From positions 2,108,001-2,172,000 of the forward strand of contig NZ_CP096247.1 of assembly GCF_023204875.1 (NCBI RefSeq): a DNA stretch of 64,000 bases. The letters run 5' to 3'. The translations under genes and the position numbers were made by a program. The notes under the pieces were generated by a model, which did not search any database, was not told where the DNA came from, and saw nothing but the letters and a program-made list of their open reading frames with translations. The stretch comes from Prevotella sp. E15-22 (lineage in GTDB: Bacteria; Bacteroidota; Bacteroidia; Bacteroidales; Bacteroidaceae). Numbering within the stretch: the first letter of the stretch is position 1; each line of letters starts with the position of its first letter. This document shows positions 51,038-61,258 of the stretch, piece by piece.

Positions 51038-52306
51038 ATGAAGATTTTACTGTTGGGAAGCGGCGGCCGCGAGCACGCCTTGGCTTGGAAAATTGCTCAA
51101 AGTGAGCGAGTGGAGAAACTGTTTATCGCCCCTGGTAATGCAGGAACCGCAGACTGCGGAGAGAACGTAAACATGAAGGCCGACGATTTTGAGGCCATCA
51201 AGCAGTTTGCCGTAGAGAAAGGTATCAACATGATTGTTGTTGGTCCTGAGGACCCATTGGTAAAAGGCATCTACGACAATCTCAAAGCCGACGAAAGAAC
51301 GAAGAACATCCCTGTGATTGGTCCATCAAAAACTGGTGCCGTACTCGAAGGTTCAAAGGACTTTGCCAAAGGATTCATGCAGCGCCACAACATCCCAACA
51401 GCGCGCTATGCCACATTCGACGGTGAGCATCTCGCAGAAGGTCTGGCTTTCTTGGAAACATTAGAGGCACCTTATGTTCTTAAGGCAGACGGTTTGTGTG
51501 CTGGTAAGGGCGTATTGATTCTGTCCACACTCGACGAGGCTAAAAAGGAATTGAAAGACATGCTGGGTGGCATGTTCGGCAATGCGTCAAGTCGCGTCGT
51601 TATCGAGGAATTTCTGAGCGGTATCGAATGCTCCGTCTTTGTTCTGACAGATGGTGATCATTATAAGATTCTTCCCGAGGCCAAGGACTACAAGCGTATT
51701 GGCGAAGGTGACACAGGCCTGAATACTGGCGGCATGGGTAGCGTTTCACCAGTTCCGTTCGCCACAAAAGAATGGATGAAGAAGGTGGAAGACCGCATTA
51801 TCCGTCCAACGGTTGAGGGGCTTAAAGCAGAAAGCATCGATTACAAAGGATTCATCTTCTTCGGACTCATCAATGTCAAAGGCGAACCCATGGTCATCGA
51901 GTACAACTGCCGCATGGGAGATCCTGAGACAGAAAGCGTGATGCTGCGCCTGAAGAGTGATTTAGTTGACTTACTGGAAGGTGTTGCTGAAGGCAATCTG
52001 GATCAGCGTGCCATCGAATATGACGAACGGGCAGCTGTATGTGTCATGCTGGTAAGCGGTGGCTATCCTCAGGAATATAAGAAAGGCTACCCCATCAGTG
52101 GTATTGACCAAGTTGAGGGTTCTGTTGTATTCCATGCAGGTACAACCATGAAAGACGGTCAGGTTGTAACGAACGGTGGACGCGTCATTGCAGTTTCGTC
52201 TTATGGAAAAGACAAGGAAGAAGCTTTAAAGAAGTCGTTCACTGAGGCTCAGAAGATTAAGTTTACCGATCAGTATTTCCGTCGCGACATCGGTGCCGAC
52301 TTATAA
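51038..52306 (+). CDS. purD: phosphoribosylamine-glycine ligase
   Basis: A 422-residue ATP-grasp ligase forming glycinamide ribonucleotide in purine synthesis. The start [77 protein letters not shown] and [16 protein letters not shown] are characteristic. ATG 51038 is used because the earlier in-frame start overlaps the promoter region. It is followed after 36 bases by a membrane-protein gene in the same frame. Confidence 0.96.
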   Translation: MKILLLGSGGREHALAWKIAQSERVEKLFIAPGNAGTADCGENVNMKADDFEAIKQFAVEKGINMIVVGPEDPLVKGIYDNLKADERTKNIPVIGPSKTGAVLEGSKDFAKGFMQRHNIPTARYATFDGEHLAEGLAFLETLEAPYVLKADGLCAGKGVLILSTLDEAKKELKDMLGGMFGNASSRVVIEEFLSGIECSVFVLTDGDHYKILPEAKDYKRIGEGDTGLNTGGMGSVSPVPFATKEWMKKVEDRIIRPTVEGLKAESIDYKGFIFFGLINVKGEPMVIEYNCRMGDPETESVMLRLKSDLVDLLEGVAEGNLDQRAIEYDERAAVCVMLVSGGYPQEYKKGYPISGIDQVEGSVVFHAGTTMKDGQVVTNGGRVIAVSSYGKDKEEALKKSFTEAQKIKFTDQYFRRDIGADL

Positions 52307-52342
52307 TTCACATTAAAAGGGATTAGTATACATATTACCACC

Positions 52343-53311
52343 TTGGAAAAGCGCCTACAGAACCGTGTTGCTGAAAGTATACTGACAATCTATGTCTGTT
52401 CCATCTATGGTCTGATTACATGGATCATGGCAGGACTTTTCTCATCTCATCTTTGGTGGCAACTGGCATGCTTTGTTGCCACCAACTATTTGATGATAGA
52501 AATGAACAAGAGTCTCATCCTACTACGTATTAGAAGTTGGATGATCACTTCAACATTCATCATGATTGCGGCATGTTGCGGATTCAATTACGCTTCAACA
52601 GAGGCAGGCGTCATTGGTCTGTGCGTAGCTTTTTCGTTTTTCATGATATTTCTCTGCTACCAGACACCCGATGATGTGGGGAAGACTTACAATGCATATC
52701 TTTCCATAGGAATAGCGAGTCTATTCTTTATTCAAGTCATATACTTCATCCCTTTGATATGGCTCCTGTCTGTATACATGCTACAATCGCTAAACTGGCG
52801 CACGTGGCTCACCTCCATACTCGGTGCCATCACACCATACTGGCTGGCCCTACCCTTTTACCTGTACAGACAAGACTACGATGGCATCATCAGGCATTTC
52901 GAGCCATTGAGACAGTTACCCGAAACCAACATCGCTCTGTCGCCAATACAGACTATTGTATTCGTACTTATCGCGGCACTTGCTATAGCTGGAGCCATCA
53001 ACTTCTGGAGACGAAGTTATGAAGAGCGCATCCGAACACGCCAAATATATGCATTTCTTCAGTGGATCGGGCTGGCAGTGGGCATTTTCATCCTACTGCA
53101 GCCTCAGCACTACGACATACTTATACGTGTCATGATTATCTGTGCGTGTCCCTTTATCGCCCATTTCTTCACTTTTACAAAAACAAAAGTCACCAATTAC
53201 CTCTTCATCGGTATCGTCATATTGGTTATACTGCTTTCAATAGTTAGCACCAACACATCACTGTTAGAATTAAGTAATCAAACGATAGTCAACTATGGAT
53301 GGGGTTATTGA
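52343..53311 (+). CDS. multi-pass membrane protein of unknown function
   Basis: A 322-residue protein with about eight predicted membrane helices (for example AESILTIYVCSIYGLITWIM, SFFMIFLCYQ, GIASLFFIQVIYFIPLIWLL, IQTIVFVLIAALAIAGAINF and YLFIGIVILVILLSIV). The start is a TTG at 52343; no ATG is available between the purD stop and the first helix. The 36-base gap from purD and 17-base overlap with the next gene indicate one operon. No domain is recognised. Confidence 0.7.
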   Translation: MEKRLQNRVAESILTIYVCSIYGLITWIMAGLFSSHLWWQLACFVATNYLMIEMNKSLILLRIRSWMITSTFIMIAACCGFNYASTEAGVIGLCVAFSFFMIFLCYQTPDDVGKTYNAYLSIGIASLFFIQVIYFIPLIWLLSVYMLQSLNWRTWLTSILGAITPYWLALPFYLYRQDYDGIIRHFEPLRQLPETNIALSPIQTIVFVLIAALAIAGAINFWRRSYEERIRTRQIYAFLQWIGLAVGIFILLQPQHYDILIRVMIICACPFIAHFFTFTKTKVTNYLFIGIVILVILLSIVSTNTSLLELSNQTIVNYGWGY

Positions 53312-53750
53312 ACTACTCACCGGCTATGGCTATTGGGGCATGCTTCTTGCCGCTTTTCTTGCAGGAAGTGTGTTTCCATTCTCGAGCGAAACGGTCATGC
53401 TCATTCTGTTAGGGTCAGGATTGGATGGCTGGCAATTAGTTGTCTATGGCTCCATCGGCAACACCTTAGGCTCAGTTTTCAACTATTTTGTTGGACGACA
53501 AGGAAAGATTGAGTGGATTGAGAGTTTCCTCAAAATAAAGAAACAAAATATGGAACGCGCCCAGCGATTTATGGCTGGGCGTGGCGCCTGGATGGGATTC
53601 TTTGCTTTCCTTCCTATCTTGGGAAGTGCCATCACGGTAATCCTTGGATTAACACGAGCTAACTTGCTCATATCTTTTGTCAGTATCGCCATCGGCAAAT
53701 TTCTTCGCTACTGGCTACTCGTCTATGGGACAGGATGGCTCTTTTGTTAA
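53295..53750 (+). CDS. YqaA/DedA-type (VTT) membrane protein
   Basis: A 151-residue membrane protein. GYGYWGMLLAAFLAGSVFPF and SSETVMLILLGSG, the glycine-rich SIGNTLGSVFNYFVGRQGKI and the FFAFLPILGSAITVILGLTR segment match the SNARE-associated (VTT) DedA superfamily, subgroup YqaA. Such proteins are thought to move lipids across the membrane or maintain proton balance. It overlaps the preceding membrane-protein gene by 17 bases. Confidence 0.8.
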   Translation: MDGVIELLTGYGYWGMLLAAFLAGSVFPFSSETVMLILLGSGLDGWQLVVYGSIGNTLGSVFNYFVGRQGKIEWIESFLKIKKQNMERAQRFMAGRGAWMGFFAFLPILGSAITVILGLTRANLLISFVSIAIGKFLRYWLLVYGTGWLFC

Positions 53751-53809
53751 TTAATGTAGAGTAGTAGAAATTTCTTATTTCTTGGCTTTCAATTCTCAAT
53801 TATAATTGT

Positions 53810-53817
53810 TACCTTTG
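53810..53817 (+). promoter_or_regulatory. -7 box of the DUF2723 gene
   Basis: TACCTTTG lies 43 bases before ATG 53860. The -33 box is not clear. Confidence 0.6.
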
Positions 53818-53859
53818 CAGGCTGAATGAAGTTTTAACGTTAATAACAAACCTATAAAA

Positions 53860-56800
53860 ATGAAACAATTCCGCCTCGTGGACAATATCTTCGGATGGCT
53901 TACTTTCTTTATCGCAGCCTTCGTATATTGTTCAACCATCGAGCCGACAGCCTCCTTCTGGGACTGCCCTGAGTTTATTACCACTGGCTACAAACTTGAA
54001 ATCGGCCACCCACCTGGTGCACCGTTCTTCATGCTGACAGCAAACCTCTTCTCACAGTTTACAAGTGATCCCACCCAAGTGGCGCGCATGGTAAACACGA
54101 TGAGTGCGTTGCTCTCGGCAACATGTATACTTTTCCTTTTCTGGAGTATCACGCACCTTGTACGCCGTCTGCTCATCGACAAATGGGAGGAGTTGTCTAC
54201 ATGGAAACTCGTCACCATCGAAGCATCCGGTCTTGTTGGCGCGCTCATCTACACCTTCAGCGACACCTTCTGGTTCTCGGCTGTTGAAGGTGAGGTATAT
54301 GCATACAGTTCAGCCTTTACCGCCGTGGTATTCTGGCTTATACTGAAATGGGAAGATCACGCAGACGAGCCTCACTCTGACCGCTGGTTGGTGCTCATCA
54401 TGTATATGACAGGCCTTTCTATTGGCGTTCACCTGCTGAACTTGCTTTGTCTGCCCGCCATTGTGTTGGTATACTACTATAAGCGTTTCCCCAATGCCAA
54501 CATCAAAGGAAGCATGGTGGCACTGCTCATCTCATTCCTTTTGCTGGCAGCCGTTCTCTATGGTGTGGTGCCAGGTATCATAACTGTAGGCGGATGGTTT
54601 GAGTTATTCTTTGTCAACACATTGGGCATGTCGTTCAACATGGGTGAGTATATCTATCTCGTTCTACTCGTTGGACTGGTTATCTGGGCCATCTATGAAA
54701 CACAAATGGCCAAGGACACCAAGAAAAGCTGGGTGCGCCAGAACGTTGCATTCCTGCTGTCTATTGGCATGTTGGGAATACCCTTCTACGGTTTTGGTTG
54801 GAGCGCGTTCTTTATTGGAGTCTTCGTATTAGGTCTCATCGCAGTTATACTGTTTGCGCCTGGCATGAAGAAGCAGATCATCTCTCCACGTCTAAAAAAC
54901 ACCACTCTGTTGTGTATGCTCATGTTGATGATTGGCTATTCAACTTATGCTGTCATCGTTATCCGTTCATCGGCTAACCCTCCTATGGACCAGAACTCTC
55001 CAGAGGATATCTTTACCTTGGGTAACTATCTGAGCCGTGACCAATATGGTTATCGTCCGTTGGCTTATGGCCAATCGTTCAGTTCTGAGTACAAGATTGA
55101 CCAGGACGGCCATGTACAGATGGACGAAGGTCAGCCCGTTTATCAGCGCAAGGAAAAGAAAGACGCCAACGAGCCCGACACATACTTTATCGTTAGTACA
55201 AAGGACAAGCCTAAGTATGCCCAGAACATGCTGTTCCCACGCATGTACAGCAACAACCCCCGCCACATTGCCCAATACAAGAGTTGGGTCGGTGGTTTCA
55301 AGGGCACTCAGGAGCCTTCAAACTATCGTCAAGGCAACTATGTTACCGTTCCCACACAATGGGAGAATCTGAAATTCTTCTTTGCGTACCAATGCAACTG
55401 GATGTACTGGCGTTACTTCCTATGGAACTTTGCCGGTCGTCAGAATGATATCCAGGGCCATGGCGAACTGGAGCACGGCAACTGGCTGTCAGGTATTCCT
55501 TTCATCGACAATGCCCGACTTGGTAATCAGTCGTTACTACCTGATGACTTAAAGAACAACAAAGGACACAATGTATTCTACTGTCTGCCATTGCTGCTGG
55601 GTATTCTTGGAATCTTCTGGCAGGCCATGATGACAGGTCAAAAGGGTATCAAACAATTCTGGGTGGTATTCTTCCTGTTCTTCATGACAGGTTTAGCCAT
55701 TGTTGTCTATCTGAACCAGACACCAGAACAGCCACGCGAACGTGACTACGCCTATGCAGGTTCATTCTATGCCTACGCAATATGGTGTGGCATGGGCGTT
55801 GCAGCTATCATCAGCATGATTAACAACATCATGAAGAAGAACATGCTGGTGCCTGCCATCCTCGTCTCGATTGTCACCCTACTGGTACCTATCCAGATGG
55901 CCTCACAGACATGGGACGACCACGACCGCTCTGGTCGCTACACCTGCCGCGACTTTGGCCAGAACTATCTGATGTCAATGCAGGAAGAAGGCAATCCAAT
56001 TATCTTCACCAATGGTGATAACGACACATTCCCTCTTTGGTACAATCAAGACACGGAAGGTGTACGTACCGATGCCCGCGTATGTAATCTCTCGTACCTG
56101 CAGACCGATTGGTATATAGACCAGATGATTCGTCCTGCCTACGACTCACCTGCACTTCCTATCTCATGGAGTCGCTTAGAGTACTGCTCTGGCACCAATG
56201 AATATATCCGTGTGGACAATAAGATTCGTAAGGCCATTGACATTCTTCAGAAAGAGTTCCCACAGGAAACAGCACAACTCTTCGGCGATGATCCTTATGA
56301 ACTCAAGAACATCCTGAAGTATTGGGTTCGCAACCAGCGAGACAGCGAGTTAAAGCGTCGCCAGGCAGAAGCCATCATGTATGCTCAGATGAAGATGCCT
56401 GAGATTGCCAACGACCCGTACTATCAGCTGGATCAGTCGCTCAATGTCATTCCTACCGACACTCTGTATATGACCATCGACAAGGAGGCTGTCAAGAAGA
56501 GCGGCATGCTCATCCAGGGCGACTCTATCCCTGACCGCATGGTCATCTCACTGGAAGGACTCGGTGGAGTTGACAAGAGTAAGCTCATGATGCTTGAGAT
56601 GCTGGCAAATGCCAACTGGACCCGTCCTATCTACGTAGCATATACCGTAGGTCAGGAGAACTACATGAATCTGGGCGACAACTTCGTTCAGGAGGGTTTG
56701 GCCAACCGTATCACGCCATTCACAACCAACATCAACGAGAAGCCGCTTCCAGGTATGACAAACTTCGACACGGACAAGACTTACACCAACGTGATGAAGC

Positions 56801-57297
56801 GATTCAAGTTTGGAGGCATCAGCGAGCCTGGCGTCTATGTTGACGAAACTGTTATGCGCATGTGCTACACCCACCGCAGACTGTTTGTAAAGTTAGCTAT
56901 GAATCTGGCTGCCAAGGGCGACAACAAGCGTGCCGCAGAAGTATTGGACCGTGCCGAGAAGGAGTTCCCCGACTGTAATGTTCCCCATGACTATCAGTCC
57001 TTCTCTATTGAGATGGCTCAGACATATGCTGCCATAGGCAACAAGGCTAAGGCCAAGGAACTCACAGAGAAGCTTTGGAAGAAGTCGGACCAGTACATGA
57101 CATACTATCTGTCACTCAACAAGGATAAGTTCCAGACTGTAGAACGCGACTGTCAGTTGCACATGTTCTATATCATGCAGAACCTGATTAGTGTTGCAGA
57201 CAGCATCGATAGTAAATTGGCAAATACATACTCAAGCAGACTATATGCGCTCCTTGAGCAGTACACATCAAAGGGCGGTCATCTGCCTCAACGCTAA
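53860..57297 (+). CDS. DUF2723 (TMEM260-like) membrane glycosyltransferase-type protein
   Basis: An 1145-residue membrane protein. The N-terminal block with ASFWDCPEFITTGYKLEIGH and PPGAPFFMLTANLFSQF is the DUF2723 signature shared with eukaryotic TMEM260. About twelve membrane helices follow in the first 700 residues (for example VALLISFLLLAAVLYGVVPG, VFFLFFMTGLAIVVYLNQTP). A soluble C-terminal half has NGDNDTFPLWYNQDTEGVRT and TPR-like helices near 1010-1100 (KGDNKRAAEVLDRAEKEFPD). TMEM260 is reported to be an O-mannosyltransferase, so a role in protein or cell-surface glycosylation is plausible. A deacetylase gene follows after 9 bases. Confidence 0.85.
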   Translation: MKQFRLVDNIFGWLTFFIAAFVYCSTIEPTASFWDCPEFITTGYKLEIGHPPGAPFFMLTANLFSQFTSDPTQVARMVNTMSALLSATCILFLFWSITHLVRRLLIDKWEELSTWKLVTIEASGLVGALIYTFSDTFWFSAVEGEVYAYSSAFTAVVFWLILKWEDHADEPHSDRWLVLIMYMTGLSIGVHLLNLLCLPAIVLVYYYKRFPNANIKGSMVALLISFLLLAAVLYGVVPGIITVGGWFELFFVNTLGMSFNMGEYIYLVLLVGLVIWAIYETQMAKDTKKSWVRQNVAFLLSIGMLGIPFYGFGWSAFFIGVFVLGLIAVILFAPGMKKQIISPRLKNTTLLCMLMLMIGYSTYAVIVIRSSANPPMDQNSPEDIFTLGNYLSRDQYGYRPLAYGQSFSSEYKIDQDGHVQMDEGQPVYQRKEKKDANEPDTYFIVSTKDKPKYAQNMLFPRMYSNNPRHIAQYKSWVGGFKGTQEPSNYRQGNYVTVPTQWENLKFFFAYQCNWMYWRYFLWNFAGRQNDIQGHGELEHGNWLSGIPFIDNARLGNQSLLPDDLKNNKGHNVFYCLPLLLGILGIFWQAMMTGQKGIKQFWVVFFLFFMTGLAIVVYLNQTPEQPRERDYAYAGSFYAYAIWCGMGVAAIISMINNIMKKNMLVPAILVSIVTLLVPIQMASQTWDDHDRSGRYTCRDFGQNYLMSMQEEGNPIIFTNGDNDTFPLWYNQDTEGVRTDARVCNLSYLQTDWYIDQMIRPAYDSPALPISWSRLEYCSGTNEYIRVDNKIRKAIDILQKEFPQETAQLFGDDPYELKNILKYWVRNQRDSELKRRQAEAIMYAQMKMPEIANDPYYQLDQSLNVIPTDTLYMTIDKEAVKKSGMLIQGDSIPDRMVISLEGLGGVDKSKLMMLEMLANANWTRPIYVAYTVGQENYMNLGDNFVQEGLANRITPFTTNINEKPLPGMTNFDTDKTYTNVMKRFKFGGISEPGVYVDETVMRMCYTHRRLFVKLAMNLAAKGDNKRAAEVLDRAEKEFPDCNVPHDYQSFSIEMAQTYAAIGNKAKAKELTEKLWKKSDQYMTYYLSLNKDKFQTVERDCQLHMFYIMQNLISVADSIDSKLANTYSSRLYALLEQYTSKGGHLPQR

Positions 57298-57306
57298 AAA
57301 GATTAT

Positions 57307-57921
57307 ATGTTTATAGAGCAACCCGCCGTCTATCTCAGGTGGCTATACCCTAAAGCCCTATGGCGAATGGATCGTCACGAACGTGCAGTATACCTGACGT
57401 TCGATGACGGTCCCATTCCCGAGGCCACCCCATTCATTCTCGAAGTATTGAGAACAGAGGGCATCAAGGCAACATTTTTCGTCGTAGGTGATAACGTACG
57501 AAAATATCCTGAACTATTCCAGCAGATACTTGATGAAGGGCATTGTGTTGGTAACCACACCCACAATCACATTGGCGGATTGCGTCATACCATCAAGGAA
57601 TACAGCTACAACGTAGAAAAGGCCAACGCCTATATTCACAGTAAGCTGATGCGTCCGCCCCACGGATGGATGCGCCTCAGTCAGTATGCATGGCTTAGCA
57701 GAAAGTTCAAGGTTGTCATGTGGGATGTTGTCACACGTGATTACTCCAAATGGCTCACCGCTGAAGATGTGGTAGACAACGTTAAACGTTACGCTCGCAA
57801 CGGCTCTATCATCACCTTCCACGACTCACTGAAGTCGATAGATAAGTTACGCACAGCCTTGCCCCAGAGCATCAAGTGGCTCAAAGAGCAAGGCTATGCG
57901 TTCAAGACATTTAATATATAA
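57307..57921 (+). CDS. polysaccharide deacetylase (NodB homology, CE4)
   Basis: A 204-residue NodB-fold enzyme. It shows motif 1 TFDDGPIPEATP (catalytic base and metal Asp), motif 2 GHCVGNHTHNH (metal His residues), motif 3 LMRPPHGWMR, motif 4 VMWDVVTRDYSKW and motif 5 IITFHDS. No signal peptide is visible. It should deacetylate N-acetylglucosamine-containing glycans, possibly on peptidoglycan or a glycan made with the DUF2723 protein, whose gene ends 9 bases upstream. It converges with mnmA. Confidence 0.9.
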   Translation: MFIEQPAVYLRWLYPKALWRMDRHERAVYLTFDDGPIPEATPFILEVLRTEGIKATFFVVGDNVRKYPELFQQILDEGHCVGNHTHNHIGGLRHTIKEYSYNVEKANAYIHSKLMRPPHGWMRLSQYAWLSRKFKVVMWDVVTRDYSKWLTAEDVVDNVKRYARNGSIITFHDSLKSIDKLRTALPQSIKWLKEQGYAFKTFNI

Positions 57922-57931
57922 TTTATATCTT

Positions 57932-59008
57932 TTAGATAGTGATCTCGCCACTGCCGTAACAACGGTGGTGGCGATTGTCGTATATAACACAGAACTGACC
58001 AGGAGCCACACCATGAATCTTTTCCTCAGACTGTATCTCATAGCGTCCATCGCCTAACGGTATAAATCTGGCGCGATGATATTCTGGTGTATGTCGAATC
58101 TTGAAAGTAATATCCACCTCAGGCATCTCGCCATTGATGCTATGGAAATCATGAATAGCAAAATTCTGCTTATAGACCGTTGACGGATCATAACCATGAG
58201 CCACATAGAGGATATTCTTCTCCACGTCCTTCTTCACGATGAACCAAGGACCACCACCAAAGCCCAAGCCTTTACGCTGACCGATAGTATAGAACCAATG
58301 ACCATTATGACGACCTATCAGTTTGCCCGTCTCCAGTTCAATAACATCGCCCTGTTGCTCTCCAACGTATCTTTTCACATACTCTGTATAGTCAATCTTC
58401 CCCAGAAAGCAAATACCCTGCGAGTCTTTTCGTTTGGCGTTGACCAAGTGTTCACGCTCAGCAATCTGGCGCACCTCATCCTTCACATAATGTCCAATGG
58501 GGAAAATCGCTTTCTGCAACTGCCAGCCATAGATTTGTGCCAGGAAGTCCGTCTGATCCTTTACTGGGTCAGGACTCGTTGTCAGCCACTTCTTTCCATC
58601 AATGATCTCCGTCTGAGCATAGTGTCCTGTAGCTATAAGATCATAGTCATGTCCGCGTTTCTCATGAAAAGCGCCGAACTTTATCAGACGGTTACACATC
58701 ACATCAGGGTTTGGTGTCAGACCAGCGCGAACTTTGTCCATCGTATATTTCGTCACCTGGTCCCAGTACTCATGATGACAGTCGATTACCTCCAAGCGAC
58801 AGCCATATTTATGAGCCACCGCTGTAGCCATCTCTAAGTCCTCCTCACTACTGCAGTCCCATTCCTCTTCTTCCTCTGGACCGATTTTAATGTAGAAGCA
58901 ATCAGGATGGAGGCCCATACGTGCAAACTCATAGACCACCACACTACTATCCACACCACCCGAAAGCAGTACAGCAATACGCTTGTTTTCCAAATCAGAC
59001 ATATTCAT
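57932..59008 (-). CDS. mnmA: tRNA 2-thiouridylase MnmA
   Basis: A protein of about 358 residues that thiolates U34 of tRNA-Lys, Glu and Gln. The PP-loop is VLLSGGVDSSVVV, the first catalytic Cys is in NPDVMCNRLIKFG, and the second in DSQGICFLGKID. The C-terminal beta-barrel begins at about residue 235 with YTIGQRKGLGFGGGPWF. The start MNMSDLENKR is chosen because a TAACTTTG box ends only a few bases upstream; an open frame to 59149 is upstream read-through without conservation. It has its own promoter 40 bases after the GH3 gene. Confidence 0.93.
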   Translation of the reverse strand: MNMSDLENKRIAVLLSGGVDSSVVVYEFARMGLHPDCFYIKIGPEEEEEWDCSSEEDLEMATAVAHKYGCRLEVIDCHHEYWDQVTKYTMDKVRAGLTPNPDVMCNRLIKFGAFHEKRGHDYDLIATGHYAQTEIIDGKKWLTTSPDPVKDQTDFLAQIYGWQLQKAIFPIGHYVKDEVRQIAEREHLVNAKRKDSQGICFLGKIDYTEYVKRYVGEQQGDVIELETGKLIGRHNGHWFYTIGQRKGLGFGGGPWFIVKKDVEKNILYVAHGYDPSTVYKQNFAIHDFHSINGEMPEVDITFKIRHTPEYHRARFIPLGDGRYEIQSEEKIHGVAPGQFCVIYDNRHHRCYGSGEITI

Positions 59009-59013
59009 GGGTG

Positions 59014-59022
59014 CAAAGTTAC
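59014..59022 (-). promoter_or_regulatory. -7 box of mnmA (near-leaderless)
   Basis: TAACTTTGCACCCATG on the minus strand places the -7 box about 5 bases before the start codon, so the mRNA probably begins at or very near ATG. Confidence 0.65.
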
Positions 59023-59048
59023 TAACTTTTTTCGAGACAGGAACAAAA

Positions 59049-61241
59049 TCACAGTTTAATCGTAGTCTTACTACGAATATCGGCACTACTAGCTCCAATT
59101 TGAATGGTATAAGTGCCAGCGTCCAACTGCCATCCATGCGAAGCCTCACTCCAAGAAGCCAAATCAGACTTCTTCATTGACATACGAACCGTTTGACTCT
59201 CGCCAGGCTGCAACAGACGTGTCTTGGCAAAGGCCTTCAGTTCCTTTACAGGCTTCTCCATCTGCTTGTTTTTGGGAGCAGAGACATAGACCTGAGCAAT
59301 TTCCTTGCCAGCCATCTTACCCGTATTCGTGATAGCAGCCTCAACAGTAATCACATCATTATCAATACGAACAACAGGCTTCCCATACTGGAACGTCGTG
59401 TAGCTCAAACCAAATCCGAAGGGGAAAAGAGCCTTCACCTTATTGAGTTCAAAGCCACGATAGCCCACGAAGACATCCTCCTTGTAATAAACCTGTTTGT
59501 TCACGCCAGGATAGGCCTCCTTCCCATACTTCACATAAGGATAATCCTCATATTTCTGAGCAAACGTCACAGGCAGTTTGCCACTGGGGTTAACCTTACC
59601 CGTCAGCACATTAACAAGTGCATTACCCGACTCACTGCCCAAATACCAGCAGTGAACCAGAGCCTTCACCTGAGAGAGCCAGGGCGTGGCATACGGATTA
59701 CCGCCAAAGGTCACCACAATCGTGTTAGGTTGAATCTTAGCCAGTTCTGTGATCAACTCATTCTGGCCAAAAGAAAGGTCATACGACTCGCGATCGCCAT
59801 TCTCGCAGTCCTGACGCGTGTTCTTATTCAGTCCACCAATGAAAACAATCAAATCAGCATCCTTAGCTTTTTCCAAAGCCTCAGCCTTCAGTCGAGCCTG
59901 CTCTTCAGGATTAACCCTATCCACGCGGTCGTAAATAGCACGACCAGAAGCATAACCCTGCGCATAGTCCACACCATTACCATTAAGCGTGAAGTAACGC
60001 TTCAAAGCATCCAAGGGTGCCTCATCTTTCAAAGTCTTCAACTCAGAAGAACCACCACCCTGCGTCAACGATCGTGTAGCATTCTCACCCACAACCAGCA
60101 CCTTCTTATAGCTAAAAGCATTTAACGGCAGAATATTTTTCTCGTTCTTCAGCAAGACGATACCCTCCTCACCAATCTGACGACAAGCCTCATAGTGAGC
60201 CTCGCTACACTGTGAGCCAATCACTTTGTTGGGATTCATCGCCGTTCGGAAGATGACACGCAACACACGTGCAGCCTTCTCGTCGAGCACAGACATAGGC
60301 ACCTTTCCCTCTTGAATAAGCTTCTCAAAGGGCTTAGCCAGATAATAATCATCATATGTAAACTCGCTCTCCCTGAGTTTACCATCCGTAAAGGTACCCA
60401 TCTCAATATCCAAGCCGCCAAAGACAGCCTCTTGCGTATTCGTCGTGCCACCCCAGTCGCTCACCAGAGCACCATCCCAGTTCCACTCTTTCTTCAGTAT
60501 ACCGTTCAGCAACTCATCATTATGACAGCAATGCACATTTTTCCACAAGTTATAAGAGCCCATGATACTCCACACATGAGCCTCATCAACAGCCTTTTTG
60601 AAAGGATAGAGATAAATCTCGCGCATGGCCCTCTCCGATACGTTAACATTGACAGCAAAGCGATCTATCTCCTGATCGTTCAGTACGAAATGCTTCAGGC
60701 AGCAAGCCACACCATTCTTCTGTACCGATTGGATATAAGGCACCACCATCTCGCCAGCCAGATATGGATCCTCGCCCATATATTCAAAGGCACGACCATT
60801 GAGTGGTGTACGCTGGATGTTCACGCCTGGGCCAAGCAGCATATCCTTGCCACGGAAAGCAAACTCCTCGCTGATAGCATTACCATAGACCGCCGAAAGG
60901 TCACGGTTCCAAGTAGCAGCCAGACACGTGAGTGATGGGAAAGCCACCACATAGTCATTCGTCCATTTCGCAGGACTCCATGAGTTCCACAGCAGTTCCT
61001 CGCGCACGCCATGAGGTCCATCATCCATATTCAACTGACGAATGCCAAGACGAGGCACGCCCGCCGACGTGAACTTGCTCTGCGCATGCAGAATCTGAAT
61101 TTTCTCATGAACCGTCATGCGACTCAGCGCATCCTTCACACGTTCTTCAATAGGTGCTTTCGCGTCAAGATAAACCTGCGCTTTTACTGTTGAAAACGCC
61201 ATTATCGCGAAAAGCGACGTTAGTAATAGTCCTTTTTTCAT
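59049..61241 (-). CDS. GH3 beta-glucosidase-type glycoside hydrolase
   Basis: A 730-residue exported enzyme (signal peptide ending TVKAQ). The N-terminal TIM barrel has MDDGPHGVR, GPGVNIQRTPLNGRAFEYMG and CCLKHFVLNDQE, with the nucleophile Asp at about 262 in GALVSDWGG. The alpha/beta sandwich domain has GEEGIVLLKNEKNILPL and VLVVGENA, followed by a C-terminal fibronectin type III-like domain (FPFGFGLSYTTFQY, GKEIAQVYV). It should cleave terminal beta-linked glucose, xylose or similar. The gene follows the GH31 gene by 17 bases, so the pair works on one glycan. Confidence 0.93.
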   Translation of the reverse strand: MKKGLLLTSLFAIMAFSTVKAQVYLDAKAPIEERVKDALSRMTVHEKIQILHAQSKFTSAGVPRLGIRQLNMDDGPHGVREELLWNSWSPAKWTNDYVVAFPSLTCLAATWNRDLSAVYGNAISEEFAFRGKDMLLGPGVNIQRTPLNGRAFEYMGEDPYLAGEMVVPYIQSVQKNGVACCLKHFVLNDQEIDRFAVNVNVSERAMREIYLYPFKKAVDEAHVWSIMGSYNLWKNVHCCHNDELLNGILKKEWNWDGALVSDWGGTTNTQEAVFGGLDIEMGTFTDGKLRESEFTYDDYYLAKPFEKLIQEGKVPMSVLDEKAARVLRVIFRTAMNPNKVIGSQCSEAHYEACRQIGEEGIVLLKNEKNILPLNAFSYKKVLVVGENATRSLTQGGGSSELKTLKDEAPLDALKRYFTLNGNGVDYAQGYASGRAIYDRVDRVNPEEQARLKAEALEKAKDADLIVFIGGLNKNTRQDCENGDRESYDLSFGQNELITELAKIQPNTIVVTFGGNPYATPWLSQVKALVHCWYLGSESGNALVNVLTGKVNPSGKLPVTFAQKYEDYPYVKYGKEAYPGVNKQVYYKEDVFVGYRGFELNKVKALFPFGFGLSYTTFQYGKPVVRIDNDVITVEAAITNTGKMAGKEIAQVYVSAPKNKQMEKPVKELKAFAKTRLLQPGESQTVRMSMKKSDLASWSEASHGWQLDAGTYTIQIGASSADIRSKTTIKL

Positions 61242-61258
61242 CTTTATGTGGTGTTATG

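Noticed and set aside
59193..60125. 310-aa plus-strand ORF opposite the GH3 gene
   Set aside because: Antisense of a conserved enzyme, rich in Leu/Ile/Ser/Thr without a plausible fold.
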